Shown in pieces: positions 30,752-42,917 of a stretch of DNA of 64,000 bases. The DNA is from Ixodes scapularis (lineage: Eukaryota > Arthropoda > Arachnida > Ixodida > Ixodidae). Every line of letters begins with the position of its first letter. Within the stretch, counting starts at the first letter, position 1. The translations under genes were made by a program, and so were the position numbers. The stretch spans positions 12,047,618 through 12,111,617 of the forward strand of contig NW_024609857.1 of NCBI RefSeq assembly GCF_016920785.2. The letters run 5' to 3'. Under the pieces are notes generated by a model, which was given only the letters and a program-made list of their open reading frames with translations, was not told where the DNA came from and made no database searches.

Positions 30752-33700
30752 CTGCAGGAATTGGGGGGAAAGAATGTACGAGGGTACGGTGAAAAAACGG
30801 CACTCGCAGGCTGGGGCAGACTGAAGCGCCCCTCCTATTGAAGGTGTGCAGTTTGCATTTTAGTATGTGCGTGGCCTGCAGTGTGCTGCTTCAAGCGAAA
30901 AAACTACATTGTTGCACATGTTTCTGTGGTTTTAAGAGCCCCAAGGATTGTCACGATTTCGTACCGATACACTATGAGAATAGTTGTGCATGATCTTGCA
31001 CGTTTTGAGACCAGACCGATTCTCTCAGTGAACTACAACTACAGCTCCAGATTGAACTGGGCCGAATGCAGAATGTTACAAGAACAAAGTAAAATAATGA
31101 AGAACACAGATTCACACGATAAGAATGTAACAATCCCCACAGTAGCACAGTAGAGTTACTCCCTTGCACAGTTGTCACGCTTTTGTAAATTGGTGACTTG
31201 TGTAAGCTTGCCATGACTTGGAAAATTTTGTAACTACAGTGCAGTCCACTTATAACGATACTGAGAAAACCCAAAAATTTCAATCGTTATAACCGATTAT
31301 CGTTGTATCTGGACTAGAAACTGATTATTTCCAGTCTAGAAACTCCAGAAACTGATTGTTATAAGCAGTACATAGTTATATGTGGTATCGTTAAAAGTGG
31401 ATTGCACTGTATTATGCAGTATAAAATATCATTTGAGCATTCCAACACCTACAGTTTTCTTGTTTCTGCTTTGATCTTTGGTTTATTACCCTCTACTGAC
31501 ATTTTCTTTAATTCTTTCATTTGTTGTTTCAATGCTTGTTAAATGCCCTGAGTAGTGTGGACATTGACATGTTGTGTTTCTAGTTACCCATAGAGGTCCG
31601 AGTTTTCTTAATTTATGTGATGCAAAATTTGGGAGGAGTTTTTCAGAGTTTATATTATGTCGCAAATTTGACGTTCATCAGTCTACTTCCGTTAAATCTC
31701 AAATTCTCTTAAATTTAATGTTTATTAAAGTTAAATTTTTGTTACATTTTCAATTCCCTACACTTATGAATAAAATGAAATAATATTTACAAATGCCCCA
31801 AAGACATCGGAAGCCATTTCAATTGTGTTATATATAAACATAAGATATGCAGAATCATAACTTCCACTATTCAAAACTTTCCCCCCTCTTGTCCTTGTAA
31901 GATGCCTAAATGGTAAAGGAACATTGACCGAAGAATCATCCAAGGTTACAAAGGAGAGGAGGGCACCCTGTCCTTAGGACTACTACCCAGCATGTTACCA
32001 AGAAGAATGTGGAATGTCTCATTTATGTTGTTTTTGTCTTTTCTATGGAGTTTGGAATACTTAAATTTTTTAAATAGATTTAAATTGTCAACTTTTCTTA
32101 CCACCAAGTGATTTTTGGATTTTTTGGGTTACTTAAAATTACAGAGCTCTAGCTATCCATCTCTCGATAGACACGGTGAGCATACGACAGCGTTGTTTGC
32201 TTTCGACAGAGTACTGCGGAATGTTCGCTGTCTCTATTGAGAGATGGCACCACCAGCACAAACCCTCGGTTCGAGAGCCAAAATGAAGAGTTTGAGGTCA
32301 CGTGGTCGCGTTTGCGATACGAGCAGCGAGGAGTTGGGAAAAGCATTGATTGTCCGCAAGCGTCTCCGCCTTTCTGCCCGCTTCCGTCTTTACCATACGA
32401 CAATGCAACGCAATGTCTGCCATTAAATGCTTCATGAAAAGACGGGTTCATGACTAACAAAAAAAGACAGTAGTCAGTGGCGTAGCCAGGGAGGGGGGGG
32501 GGGGGGGGGGGGGGGTGATGAAGGGTTGAAACACCCCAAGCAAGCAAGCGAGCGAGAGAGAGAGAGTGAGCTCTGACCTTTTGTTTATTACCCTTTGCTG
32601 ACATTTTCTTTAATTATTTCGTTTCTTGTTTCAATGCTTGTTTAATGCCCTCAGTAGTGTGGACATTGACATGTTGTCTTTCTAGTTACCCATAGAGTTC
32701 CAAGTTTTCTTAATTTGTATGATGCAAAATTCGGGAGGTGTTTTTCAGAGTTTATATCATGTCGCAAATTTCCCTGTTCATCAGTCTACTTCCATTAAAT
32801 TTGAAATTCTATGAAATTCAGTGTTTATTGGAGTTTAATTTTTGTGATATCTTTAATTCCCTACACTTAGCAATAAAAGGAAATATTTACAAATGCCCCC
32901 AAGGCCCACCTCAGACGGAGCAATTTTGCCCAGCAACTTGACGTCGCAACACGGGCCGCCCGCGTTCACACGCAGCAACCGAATTGCTACGACTTGCCAT
33001 CATCATCATGAAATTGTATTTTTCTTACACTCTTTAGACACATAATTACGTGCTATAAACGTCTTTTTTATTAATGTAAATGACATTGAGAGTACTAATG
33101 CATCTTTCTGCAACAGTTTATTTAAGAAAACAATCAATTTCAAACCAGAACCAAGTCTTAAGGCCCGCTTCAGACAGGGCAACTTTTCCAGCAATTTTGA
33201 GGTTGCTGGCGGGTTGTTCCCTAGCTTTCCCTAGATCGACGCGAATTGCTGAGATCGGGTCCGGCTCGAACAAGCGAGCAACTCGGAGCAATTCGAAGAC
33301 GGTTGAAGCGGCTGCAGCCAATCAGAGACGCAATATTTTCATGTGACACCCCTGTGGTGGTGATGATGACAGCTAAAGACTTAGTTCTGGTTTGGAATGG
33401 ATCGTTTTCGGAAATAAACAGTTTCAGAAAAATGAGTTAGTATTCTCAACGCCGTTCAAAGATATAAGAACGCGTTTTTAGCGCGGAGCTGGGCATCTAA
33501 ATAGTGAAAGAAGAATCAAATTTAATGATGATGATGGCAAGTCGGAGCAATTCGGTTGCTGCGTGTGAACGCGGGCGGCCGGTGTTGCTGGTGTTGCGAC
33601 GTCAAGTTGCTGGGTGAAATTGCTCCGTCTGAAGCGGGCCTTAGTTGTCATCATCACCGGCACGAGGTATCAGATGAAAATATTGCGTCCCTGATTGGAT

Positions 33701-36700
33701 GCACCCACTTCAAACATCTTCGAATAGCTCAGAGTTGCTCGCTTGTTTTGAGCGAGGCCCGATCTCAGCGATTTGCGTCGATCTAGGGAAAGCTAGGGAA
33801 CAACCCGCCGCAACACCAAAATTGCTGAGCAGGTTGCTTTGTCTGAAGCGGGCCTAAGACATAGGAAGCCATTTCAATTGTGTTAATCATACGAGTTTCT
33901 CTTTCTGTTCGACAACCCACTACGGCGAGGGGCCGGGCCCACAACATTCCAGAGTAAAACGAGGATGACGGCACTGTTCGTGGATTGCGTGGAAAATGCA
34001 AGTCCGGCTCTAGCTCTCCGAAGAGCTCTCGCCAAACTCGGCCGTGTATCCGAAGCCTTTCTTCAGGCTAGCAGGTGCGAATGGCTCAGCTCCCGACATC
34101 ACAAAATCCGCGAAATCCTGACCTCGAAGGACGCTAGCCTCGCCTTAGAGAATGCAGGCGACTTGACTAAACTCCCCCCACCCTTTGAGTCTCAAGGACT
34201 TGACGGCAATTTCAGGGAAGCAAACCCTAAAATTAAAACAGGGCGACGAAATCACAAACATCTTAGCGTTTTTTTTTTTCTTGTTTTCATCCAGTTTCTC
34301 TTTTTTTGAGAGTTTACCAGCCTGCACTCCTTTATTTTCAGTAATGTACCAACCAAAATGTAAATAAAAAAAAGTGAGAAAAGTGGCAGCATAAGCACTG
34401 TGGAAGCAACTTTGGAATGCTCATTGTCACTTTGCTTCAAAGCCTACCCTGTTGACTTCTTTAACCGCTGCAGTGGGGAATGTTTATAATCTTCCGTTCA
34501 GCACGCGAGTCGTGAAAGTAATGAATTCATTAGCCAAGCTATCGCTTGACGCTTTTTTTAACAATGATTATTAACCTACAACTTCAAGCATGTCATTGAG
34601 GTCTCCAACAGAGTCGGCACATTCACATCTGGCAGCATCGTCCTCCCTAGGTGAGAGCGATGTTGTGGCCAACGACGTCGGTCTCTATGTCACAAGCCTC
34701 GACTTCGAGCAAATCTCCAGCCTGTGCGGAGTATTTGTTTCGTTAAATATACTGCCTGGGGAAGTTCTGGTTTGGACACAGATGTGAAGGGACCGCACAG
34801 CTTAGCGCGTCTCAGCGGTACAGGCAACTTGCCTTTGCCCGGAGGCCTTGTATCCTAATGTAAACAGCCTGCTGCAAATCCTGGCCACCATGCCCGTTAG
34901 CGCCGCTGAAACAGAACGTCCGTTCTCGAGACTACGAAGACTCAAATCATACCTGAGAGCTTCAACATCCCAGGAGCACTTGGAGGTTGCGCTTTTGAAC
35001 ATTCACCGGAACATCCAAGTCAGCCCCGAAAGTGTCCTCTCGCTTCTTTCTATCAACTGACAGCGGCTTCCACTAAATGTTTAAACCCCACAAAATGATA
35101 GGAACTGGCACTTTTCTCTGCCCCTTTCCCGTAAAACGACACTGAAGAACGGAAAGAACCCAAAGCATGACCATAGCACAATCATTTCTGAAAAATGTGA
35201 TCCGTGCAGGAACAATAAGCGTGACGCTTCACTTGCTCATTGTCCCAGTGTGCATTGCAGTTTTTATGTTTGATCGTATTCTAAACTTCACTATTCTCTG
35301 GCGCTCTTCCATAGTTTTTTTTGCCATGAAATACCCAAGTGTTTCGCGGAGAAGTGTATGCACCCGAATATTTTGGAGGCCTGACTGGACTCTCTTGTAC
35401 AAAGCTCATCATTATGTTTTATGATTGCATGTTTTTGTTGTTCGCAATTAAAGTTTCTCTTTTTAAAGAATGGATGAACGAGATGTGGCAAAAAAGGTTG
35501 AATTTTTGTCTTCTAAGAAATAGGAGTAAAGTAACTAAAATTGTGTTTGTGCAATTTCTTTTCCTCTCTCCTGTTTTCTTTTTCTTTTTTGCATTTTGAA
35601 TGGTTTGAGCAAAGAAAAACACGTTCTCAAAAAGTTTCCTGGCTACGCCACTGATAGTAGTAGTACTATTCTAAAGTGCAGGTTGAGGTGCAAACAAAAA
35701 CAATGAGCTCTGTCTGAAGCAGCACTCAATCGCGAAGCGCACAATATGCTTACAGATCCATTGAGATTGTATTCCGCGGGATCCAACTTCAAAAAGGTGA
35801 TCAGCTTGTCTTCCTCCGTTGCTTGGTCGAAGTCGTCGTAGTCCTGTCGAAAGACACGGTAATTAACGTTGCTGGTAGGAACCGTACAACGTTCAAGTAA
35901 ATACTCCAAAAGCCTACGTGCACAATCCACTTGGTAATTTATGAACTGCTAGGGGTTCTCGCAGCAATTTTGTAGCTGCACACCTCTTACAGTAACCCAC
36001 TTATGTGTGGCTCGTACATGAGGACATCGCACCATACCGATGACCATTCCCACTTGTTCTTGCCGAGAAAAACTAATTCGGTGGTAAGAAATACATTAGC
36101 GAAGTCTTTCACAATGGCTGCTGATGTTGGTGCAAGCCATGCATTGTGTGTGCCCCCACGTACCCCTAAATAGTCGTTGCCGCTGAAGAAGTGGGGTGGG
36201 GGTGTGCAACCCCCGGCATCTGTCTTCTTGCAGTGCTCCCTCATGAAGTCCCTCGCTTCTTCCTGGCCTGGCTCCGTGATGTCGATGGACTTGAACGGGA
36301 CCTTGATGGACTGAAGGATCATGAGTGCCCTCTGCTGCTTCTTCTTGACCTGCACGCACAAACATCAAGAGCTTCTTTTTGTTGCATTTTCTCTCGTGCA
36401 TCGCTGTTTAGTGCCACATCCCTCGTATAGAGAATTCAACATACAGATTAGGGCTGTCCAAGTGAAGAAGGACGTGTGTGGAACCAGGTGTGTTTTCAAA
36501 CTAAATGCCTGGGTCTCTGAGCTGGACACTCGGCGGGATTTCTGACTGCTGCGATTGGCCAGCACCAAGGTCAAGCGCGGTACTCACCAATTGCAGCGGT
36601 CAGAAATCTTGCCAACATTCTCGCCGAGTGTCCCGCTTAGGGTTCCTGTTCTCACACACACCATAGCGCTAACTGAGCACTATAGGCAAAGTGCTGACTT

Positions 36701-38201
36701 TGCACTATACCAGCAACGTGGCAGCTCTCCGATGCTTGAGATCCAGTTGTCTTGTTTACAGATGCAATGCAGCGCTAACCCAGTGCCAAGTCGGCGCTGA
36801 CAGTAGCGTTGATGCATGTGCTGATTTCACGCAATCTCAGAGCCGAGACACACATGTAAACCGGTCTTAAATCTGACATCTGAATTTACATACTCTTGAA
36901 CATTACGAGAAGGGATGAACACGGCAAACTCGGAGCCAGATATTTTATCCTTTGGCATATTTTGGCCTTTCACTCCATATTTGCCAGTGGATGTTTTGCT
37001 ATTTTGAGTGGTCATACAAAAGCATGTCACACTACCTAGACTCTGCAATTGTAACATGCCAATACATTAAAGCTTTATACTTATAAGTGGTGGAAACTCT
37101 TTCATTCATCTGCATATTTTCGATAATATATATATATACATGTGTGTGTGTGTGTGTTTGTAAAAAAGACCTAGAATTTATTAAAAAAAAAAAAAGAAAA
37201 TACAGCTGTGGCATAAACATTTTTGTCTGTATGTAGAGAAATCCACCAGCACTGTAACGCACCTATAGCACATATTGGATGCATCAAGATCTAGCAAACC
37301 ATATGCCATGCATCATATGCCATGCACTTTCTTCGTAGCGGTTATCTACACGCGCAGCGTGATGTGACTCACGTTTTTCACGTGACTGATGTTTACGTGC
37401 AAAAAGAGATCGATTCCGGCCCTGTTCAAGGCTGCCATCCTGCCGACGCCTCCGCGGCCGGGTTTTCATTTCTGTGCTCCAAGCATATGCGATCGCTATG
37501 CCGAGGTCGACCGACCGATGATAATTCTTTCGGTGCCGGGAAGACATCCACGACCTGTCTCGGGGTACGGGCGGCACGAGCCGATGAGGTTCGGTTCCAG
37601 AGAGTACGGATCGAAAGCTGCTCGCTTCCGAAGAGCAGCGGCGACGAGACTTTTCACGCGACCGCAGCTTGCTCGTCCCAACACCAGTTTCGGTAGCGTC
37701 TCGGGCGTTCATTGCGTACAAGGCCAGCAAGTTAAACAGTCCAAAGGACGCTGGTGTTGTCCACTTATCAGCGACAGCCAAGCGTCCTCATCTTTCTAAA
37801 AATATCTCGCATGTGCGATCTCAAGATTCCCGACTAGTGTGCGGCGACGAAAGAAACAGCGGTGCACAAAAAAGAGTCGAAGGCTTTCGGAAATCCGGTT
37901 GGTGCAGCGGAACCGGTGCACGCTGAACTATCGGAATATCCCCCGCCGACGGGATGGGCCCCAGTTGCAAGGCCTCTAGGGTGCAGCCCCTCTACGGCCC
38001 TGCCGATAACTTCGTCTTCGGAACTCGAGGACTTGAGATACGCTGTGGCCCTAGGCTGTGGTTCATCGAAGAAACCAAACGGCTCGTAGGAACACTGAAA
38101 TCTGCTTGCGCTAGAACGTGCGTAAAACAGTCGAGTGCGGTACACCAACGACCTACCTCTTTGCTCGCTGAAATGCCGGAGACGTACACTTTGATCACCA
38201 T
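30341..38201 (-). CDS. SH3BGR: SH3BGR: SH3-domain-binding glutamate-rich protein (4 exons, complete)
   Basis: Joined exons on the - strand: 38201-38157, 36349-36164, 35843-35754 and 30751-30341, giving 243 residues. The first about 107 residues form the family's thioredoxin-like fold: MVIKVYVSGISASKE (strand 1), VKKKQQRALMILQSIKVPF (helix 1 and strand 2), the conserved FKSIDITEPGQEEARDFMRE, the proline motif TPPPHFF in place of the usual PPPQIF, GNDYLGDYDDFDQATEEDKL, and FLKL. The thioredoxin CXXC is absent, as is normal for this family. The last 136 residues are a Glu/Lys/Asp-rich tail, as in long SH3BGR rather than the short SH3BGRL forms. Proposed roles are cytoplasmic scaffolding and redox-fold signalling; the biochemical activity is not established. 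All introns are GT-AG and phase 0; the third (5 kb) contains a hAT transposon. Confidence 0.9.
31237..31409. mobile_element. pogo/Tigger-like MITE (173 bp) with TA duplication
   Basis: Tips CAGTGCAGTCCACTTATAAC and (from the right) CAGTGCAATCCACTTTTAAC flanked by TA at 31235-31236 and 31410-31411. Lies in SH3BGR intron 3. Confidence 0.88.
31480..31830 (+). repeat. Dispersed repeat, uninterrupted copy
   Basis: Matches 32582-32904 continued by 33856-33885 at roughly 85-90% by eye. This copy runs straight through ACAAATGCCCCAAAGACAT, so it preserves the empty site of the compound MITE insertion in the other copy. Confidence 0.9.
32582..33885 (+). repeat. Dispersed repeat, copy split by the compound MITE
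   Basis: The left part (32582-32904) and right part (33856-33885) together match 31480-31830. The break falls exactly between AATGCCCC and AAGACAT. Confidence 0.85.
32903..33854. mobile_element. Interlocked four-arm MITE (A-X-A'-X')
   Basis: Arm A (32903-33157) is the reverse complement of A' (33376-33640). Arm X (33162-33375) is the reverse complement of X' (33641-33854). The order is A, X, A', X', so two fold-backs interlock rather than nest. All four outer tips carry the motif GGCCC(G/A)C(T/C)TCAGAC. The whole block is bounded by CAA (32900-32902) and TAA (33855-33857), compatible with a 3-bp PIF/Harbinger-type duplication. No transposase is encoded. Confidence 0.85.
34806..35060 (+). pseudogene. 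hAT transposase C-terminal dimerization domain remnant
   Basis: Reads ALYPNVNSLLQILATMPVSA, then AETERPFSRLRRLKSYLRAS and EHLEVALLNIHRN: the conserved hAT dimerization block (A-x-x-ER-x-FS-x-L-x-x-LK-x-x-LR). In-frame stops lie just upstream (34803-34805 and 34785), and the upstream frame at 34590-34787 (ending LPGEVLVWTQM) and perhaps 33965-34309 look like more of the same decayed transposase. The BED finger and catalytic core were not found. Confidence 0.85.
35754..35843 (-). CDS. SH3BGR: SH3BGR exon 3
   Basis: 30 codons: DYDDFDQATEEDKLITFLKL, then DPAEYNLNGS. The acceptor is TTTCGACAG; the donor is TCT|GTAAGC. Corresponds to the DYDAFFEA region of relatives. Confidence 0.93.
36164..36349 (-). 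CDS. SH3BGR: SH3BGR exon 2: core of the thioredoxin-like fold
   Basis: 62 codons from VKKKQQRALMILQ to FFSGNDYLG. The acceptor is GTGCGTGCAG; the donor is GGG|GTACGT. It contains the KKKQQ helix start and the proline-rich SH3-binding-like TPPPHFF. Confidence 0.95.
36524..36633. repeat. Hairpin with a 12-base insertion in one arm
   Basis: GGACACTCGGCG...GATTTCTGAC..GCTGC (36524-36558) pairs with 36587-36633; the right arm carries 12 extra bases. In SH3BGR intron 1. Confidence 0.8.
38157..38201 (-). CDS. SH3BGR: SH3BGR exon 1: start codon and first strand
   Basis: 15 codons, MVIKVYVSGISASKE, matching the family N-terminus. The context is CAGGATGG; the donor is GAG|GTAGGT at 38157/38156. It joins exon 2 in phase to read KEVKKKQQ. 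Confidence 0.93.
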
Positions 38202-38473
38202 CCTGAATAATCCAGAGGACGGAGGTTTGCAAGAAAAAGAAGTGGGGAACGATGAAGTCTTCAGAACTCAAGGTGGTGGGGGGCACACGATGGCTCTAGG
38301 CGTAGAAATAACAAAAAGAATCTCGCTAATATGCTGCTGCTGCAGCTTTTTCAGGTTTCCTTTTTTTGTTCGGCGCACTCAGCGCACTACTCGCCAGAAC
38401 GCTTGACGGGCGAAACTGGCTGGCGCGAAATGCGAAACTGCTCCAAAAAGAAACGGGAGAGACGGCGACGAAG

Positions 38474-38481
38474 TGACGTCA
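38474..38481. promoter_or_regulatory. CRE palindrome upstream of SH3BGR
   Basis: TGACGTCA about 270 bp upstream of the SH3BGR start codon, in a CG-rich stretch (38410-38560) that is a plausible promoter region. The match is exact; function is inferred. Confidence 0.35.
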
Positions 38482-39657
38482 TCGACATCACGTGCTAGAC
38501 GGCGTCACGAAAGAAGGCGTCGTCTGTTTCGGTTTCGGTCTGCACCGCCGAGAGTCAGCGTCGAAGCTTCTTACGCTTTTATTTTTTTGTTGTTGTTTCT
38601 TTTTGCTACTTTAAAAGCGTGACTTACATACAGCTTATTAGATGGATGAAAGCGATGTGAGTCATCTTTGTCGATCTATTGGCTTGACGACCGCGTAATC
38701 ATGCAGCTCCTTGACGCCACATCTGTTACCAGGAGTGAAATACTGCGTAAGTAGCGCAGGATAGAAAAAAAAAAATTGGACTTTTTTTGTTGTTGTTTTT
38801 AGCATAGGTTTGGATGTTCGTGGTCACGATCTTCATGCATATGTCGTACAGACAACCAAAAAGGTACGAAAAACATTAGAATTCCATTCGAAGCACGTGA
38901 AAGAATTGCACGACTCTTACAAATGGAAAAGTAAGATCCTCAACTTACGTTATTTGCAATCCTTCGTCCACCCGCAAATTTGTTTTAAGTTATTTAATAG
39001 AAGAAGAAATAAAAAATAAACGCTTTAGTTACTGAACATAAGTCGCAGATATAATTTTGAGAAAAACGCCGTTGCGATTTCTGCGCGATAAATACCCTCG
39101 CGTAAATAGTTCTTTAAAAGAAAAAAAAAAAACTTTTTAAAGATTATTTGTCTTCGTTTCGATTTTTCTTTCTGTTACTTTGTTATTTTGGTTGATATTT
39201 TTACGTGTTATAAGCTTTATCGTAATTTAATTCCAGATAGCTTTCTTTTCTCATCGCATGCGCAAAACCTTTTGTCCTAAAGGAACCCTTAGCCACCTTG
39301 AGAGGATTCCCGTTGTTTCTGCCATATGCTAGAACCATGGCACACAGTTAAACTTCATTTCAAAGTCGATCTAGCTACCTCTGTCTGACCGTAGCCGACG
39401 TTGCGAACCGATAGAGTCAATCAAGCAGCACCAAATCTGCATCGTCACGACGCTCGTTGTTGCAGTGTTTAGAGTATTTACAAAAGCAGGTAAACGACCC
39501 TGGGCGGGGACTTCCAAAATGGCGTGAATCGATAGTGAACATTTGTTGCAGTTGGCATGTAGTAATCTGGAAACAGTTGTCCTTGCCGGTTTTGTTACAT
39601 CACCGGCTAAACCGACCACGCGTAGAAAAAAAAAAAAAGCGCAGGATCACGCCGCGT

Positions 39658-40252
39658 TGGGTCTCCTTTTTCTGGACTAAGGGGACAGATTGGGCTCTTG
39701 CGGCAGCCTCGAGGGCGGGAAAATATTTAAGACAATATAAATGAGAAAATACTAAATAAATAAGCCCAAATGAGCACTTAGATACAGAAATTGAAACAGT
39801 GCAAAACAGTTCAAAAAGAAATGTGGTGGACGAATACATATATTTTACTATTAAATCTACTACTACCTCGCTAATAGGGTCACGTCGCTAATTATGACAA
39901 TAAATCGAAGCGCAGAAGACTAATGGGAATTGTAGGTCTGCAGGAAACGCTAAGGAGTTTTGTGTCATAAATATACACGGACATGAAGCAGAGAACTACG
40001 AATAGAAATGCTGGGGATAACAATGTGCAAGATATTGTGGAGAGAGATCCCAAGTTCCCGTGCGGTTTTCTCTCATTCTTTCCGGTATCTTTGTTTGCGC
40101 TTATAATAAACGTCGCGGTGCCATTTCTTTTTTACGCGCGCACTTATTTTTGCGTGTGTAGTAGCAGCAGGCCGCGAGCCGGACGTCAATGGAAAGACCG
40201 CGTTCATCCGTGGTCCAGCCGGAACGCAGTCCGGGGTTCGGTAAACCCCCTG
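39658..40252. mobile_element. hAT fragment, copy 1 of a dispersed family
   Basis: The left part (GGGTCTCCTTTTTCTGGACT) and the right tip (inward CAGGGGGTTTACC) are hAT-like. Internal sequence matches 44065-44480 (for example GCCTCGAGGGC, AAATGAG, ACTAAATAAATAA, GCGCAGAAGACTAA). No clear target duplication. Confidence 0.6.
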
Positions 40253-41146
40253 GTTTAGATTGACTTATTGTCGAGTCAGCAGTTCTTGCACGTGTCATGG
40301 AGATGTTCTCGGAACAGCCCGCCCACGTGCCACTTCCAGCCATCAGGCGTCATAAGGCGATACGCTTCGCATCATTAGTTGACGGCCACAAATAGAGACG
40401 ACGAGTATTACACGGTGACGCAGTACAGACAGTCATTATCGGAAGCGACCGAAGCAGCCAAGCGTATCCCGCCAGCCCTCCGACTACGGTGTCCTTGCGG
40501 TGCACAGACTATCTGCGCGTACGTGACGCATCGCGTACTAATGCTTTGCTGCTTTGTTTGAACAATGCCTTATCCGTACACCTTCAGATCGCGGACGCAA
40601 ACCTCAGCACTTCGCCGGGCTACTGAATGTCCATAATTGGCTCGCGTATTAATAGTGACCTATATTTTTGTGCTCGCAGTTGCAAAATCTAATTTCACCA
40701 TTTTCATGGCGTAGGAGTATCGGGAATTTTTTCCCAGAGACAAGAAAAAAAAAAAAGGGGGGGGGGGGGGGCTTTAAAATTCGTAAAATGTGCCCACACA
40801 TGCAATTAATAAGGTACTTAAGTTCACCATTCCTCAAAAATGAACTACTGTCACAACGTACATATAAAAGTGTGCACCGCATAAACAAATGCGCGTTAAA
40901 AAGAAAAAACGTACAGGCTTTTTTTTTTTTTTGCTGCACTTTAATATTGAGTGAAACTGAGAACTGCTATGTTCTTCCGTGTCATGACGTCCAAGCAAAA
41001 GTGTAGGTCTGCTGTTCCATTCTGGAGATTTTTTATTGCTTGGGCTTCGATCTGAAATCGTCATTCAAGGAAGACAAAACATCACGCATAGCACTCACGT
41101 AGCGTCAGTTTCAAACGTGCGTAATGTAGTGATTATATTCGCTTAA

Positions 41147-41663
41147 AGGGGCGGTGCAACGATTTTATGATTAAACAAATTTGCATCTCGTCATTTTTAC
41201 GTTGTTTACCGTGTCCCAGAGGATACAGAAAACACTTCCTTCATTGAAAATGTCGCGATTCCGCTGCATAATCGCAAAGCAAAAGTCGAGCTTTTTCTTC
41301 CACCTGCATCCCCAAGTGGCAGCCGAAGGAACTACGGCGGAAAGATTAGGTGACCTCGCTCGGCTCTAAGCTGCAGCATAGCGCCCGCTAATGTACGCAG
41401 AGAGAGGGAGGGGAAGCGTCCTCCGAGATAGCACACGGGAAGCTACACGGCACTCCGAATGACGTCACTGGGAGTGCGACTAGGTGTGACCCTGAAGACT
41501 GGGAGTGAGTTGAGGGGTGCCCGAAATGCCAATCTTTATCTTTTTTTTACGCAACAACTAGGACACGCAGGCGAAATCGGTTTTCTGTTCTTTACTTCAG
41601 AAGTGTCAGGGGGCAACTTCCAGAAATCTTTGACCGAAGTCCGAAAATCGTTGCACCGCCCCT
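41147..41663. mobile_element. TTAA-target Kolobok-like MITE (517 bp)
   Basis: Tips AGGGGCGGTGCAACGATTTT are the same at both ends, flanked by TTAA (41143-41146, 41664-41667). TTAA with an AGG rather than CCC tip points to Kolobok rather than piggyBac. Its interior is similar to the right end of 50292-53830 (TTGCGATTCCGC.GC.TAAT.GC motif). Confidence 0.8.
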
Positions 41664-42303
41664 TTAAGTGCATACTGACGAGCTATGAATAGTGTAAACG
41701 ACTTCATTTTCGCAAATTAAAATAAGAAAAATATATATCTCGACGTAAATCCCGCGAAAACATTACCTTACGGTAACTAATGCATCACTCCCAATCGCGA
41801 AATTTTGTGCCCGCGGTGATATTCCTGAAATTCGCACCCAATTTGCGAAATATCGAGCCCGCGAAATGGCTCGTCACAGGGTTTCATCGGGAACTCCATT
41901 CTCTATCGAACTGAAAACGAAGACACAACGCAAACACGCGTTTCGCGCTCTGCTTGTTTTGCAACGTCACCCATTCGTTACTGTCGTAGAAAAATGCTCC
42001 GTGATTGTATGAAAAGGGAGAATATCGCAAACAGCCGATATTTTTCCCATTTGCTGCTCCTCGATCATGGCACGCACGGACCAAAAATCGGCTTCCTTTT
42101 GTCACAAGTCAGTTTGTCAGCATAGGGGCGGCGACTTTTACGGGTGGGGTGTCGCCCTGTCTTCTGGTATAGTCATACGTTGGCACAGCCACAGAACTGT
42201 CGTTCCGCAGCTGTGCCAAGCTGTGACAAACATTTTTACAAAAAAAAAAAAATGTCTGAAATAAAAAGTAAACAATTCAAGCAAAAAAATAAAACAAAAG
42301 GTA

Positions 42304-42322
42304 CCCCCCCCCCCCCCCCCCT
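42304..42322 (+). repeat. C homopolymer
   Basis: A 19-base C run. 42324-42900 holds no recognised gene; 42490-42560 shares a short diverged segment with 47846-47930 (GTGCTTC.G..CGCGC...AGGTGCACGAGACGC type), probably one repeat family. Confidence 0.8.
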
Positions 42323-42917
42323 ATTTTTTTTCCCCGTCGCCTCCATCTCTCAAACACTTCAGACGCCAGTTCTAGGACGACCCGAGTTTGACGATCTGAA
42401 TCACTTGACAGAAATAAGCTAGCCCTACTATAGTCACTGACAGAGTGAGAACGGAAAGGCGTGTCTTTCGAACACGCCCTTCAGGCCTTCCGCCGTGCTT
42501 CAGCTGCGCGCTCGCACGCGAGGTGCACGAGACGCAGAAGCATTGTCGAAGGTAGGAAGCTCGCGTGCTGGAGACAGCTCATGCTCCTCCCTGCCTTTCT
42601 CGCCTTTTCAGTGTGAGCTCGACATCGTTAATCAATCGCCGTTTCCTTTCTTCTTCTATTTTTTTTTTCTTCTGCTTTTGCACGACAAAATGATGTAATT
42701 GAAAATAGAGGGGTGTCGAAACCCCATTTCTTGATTATGTTGTGGGTGCCGCCATCTTTGTGCTTGGTGCAGAGCGGGTTACCATTCGAAAATAAGTCAA
42801 AAGAGGCTCAGCAGGCGATATCGTTTGGCTTTTGTCGCGCACTGGTTCGACATTTCTGGAGGACGGAAAAGCATTTCCCGCTCTTTATGCAGATAAGGCA
42901 CCGGCAAACTGGCAACC

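Larger units (their letters stand above)
32475..35653 (+). mobile_element. hAT element (3.18 kb) with decayed transposase
   Basis: Tips CAGTGGCGTAGCCAGG are identical at both ends over 16 bp, flanked by 8-bp repeats ACAGTAGT (32467-32474) and ATAGTAGT (35654-35661), 7 of 8 matching. A long G run follows the left tip. The interior holds a compound MITE (32903-33854) and a hAT dimerization domain (34806-35060). It lies in SH3BGR intron 3, its right end about 100 bp from exon 3. Confidence 0.85.

Noticed and set aside
37284..37781. 165-codon frame on the - strand (and a 136-codon frame on the + strand) in SH3BGR intron 1
   Set aside because: Basic, low-similarity translations in a CG-rich intron; no domain, no splice support, and both strands are open, which is typical of composition alone.
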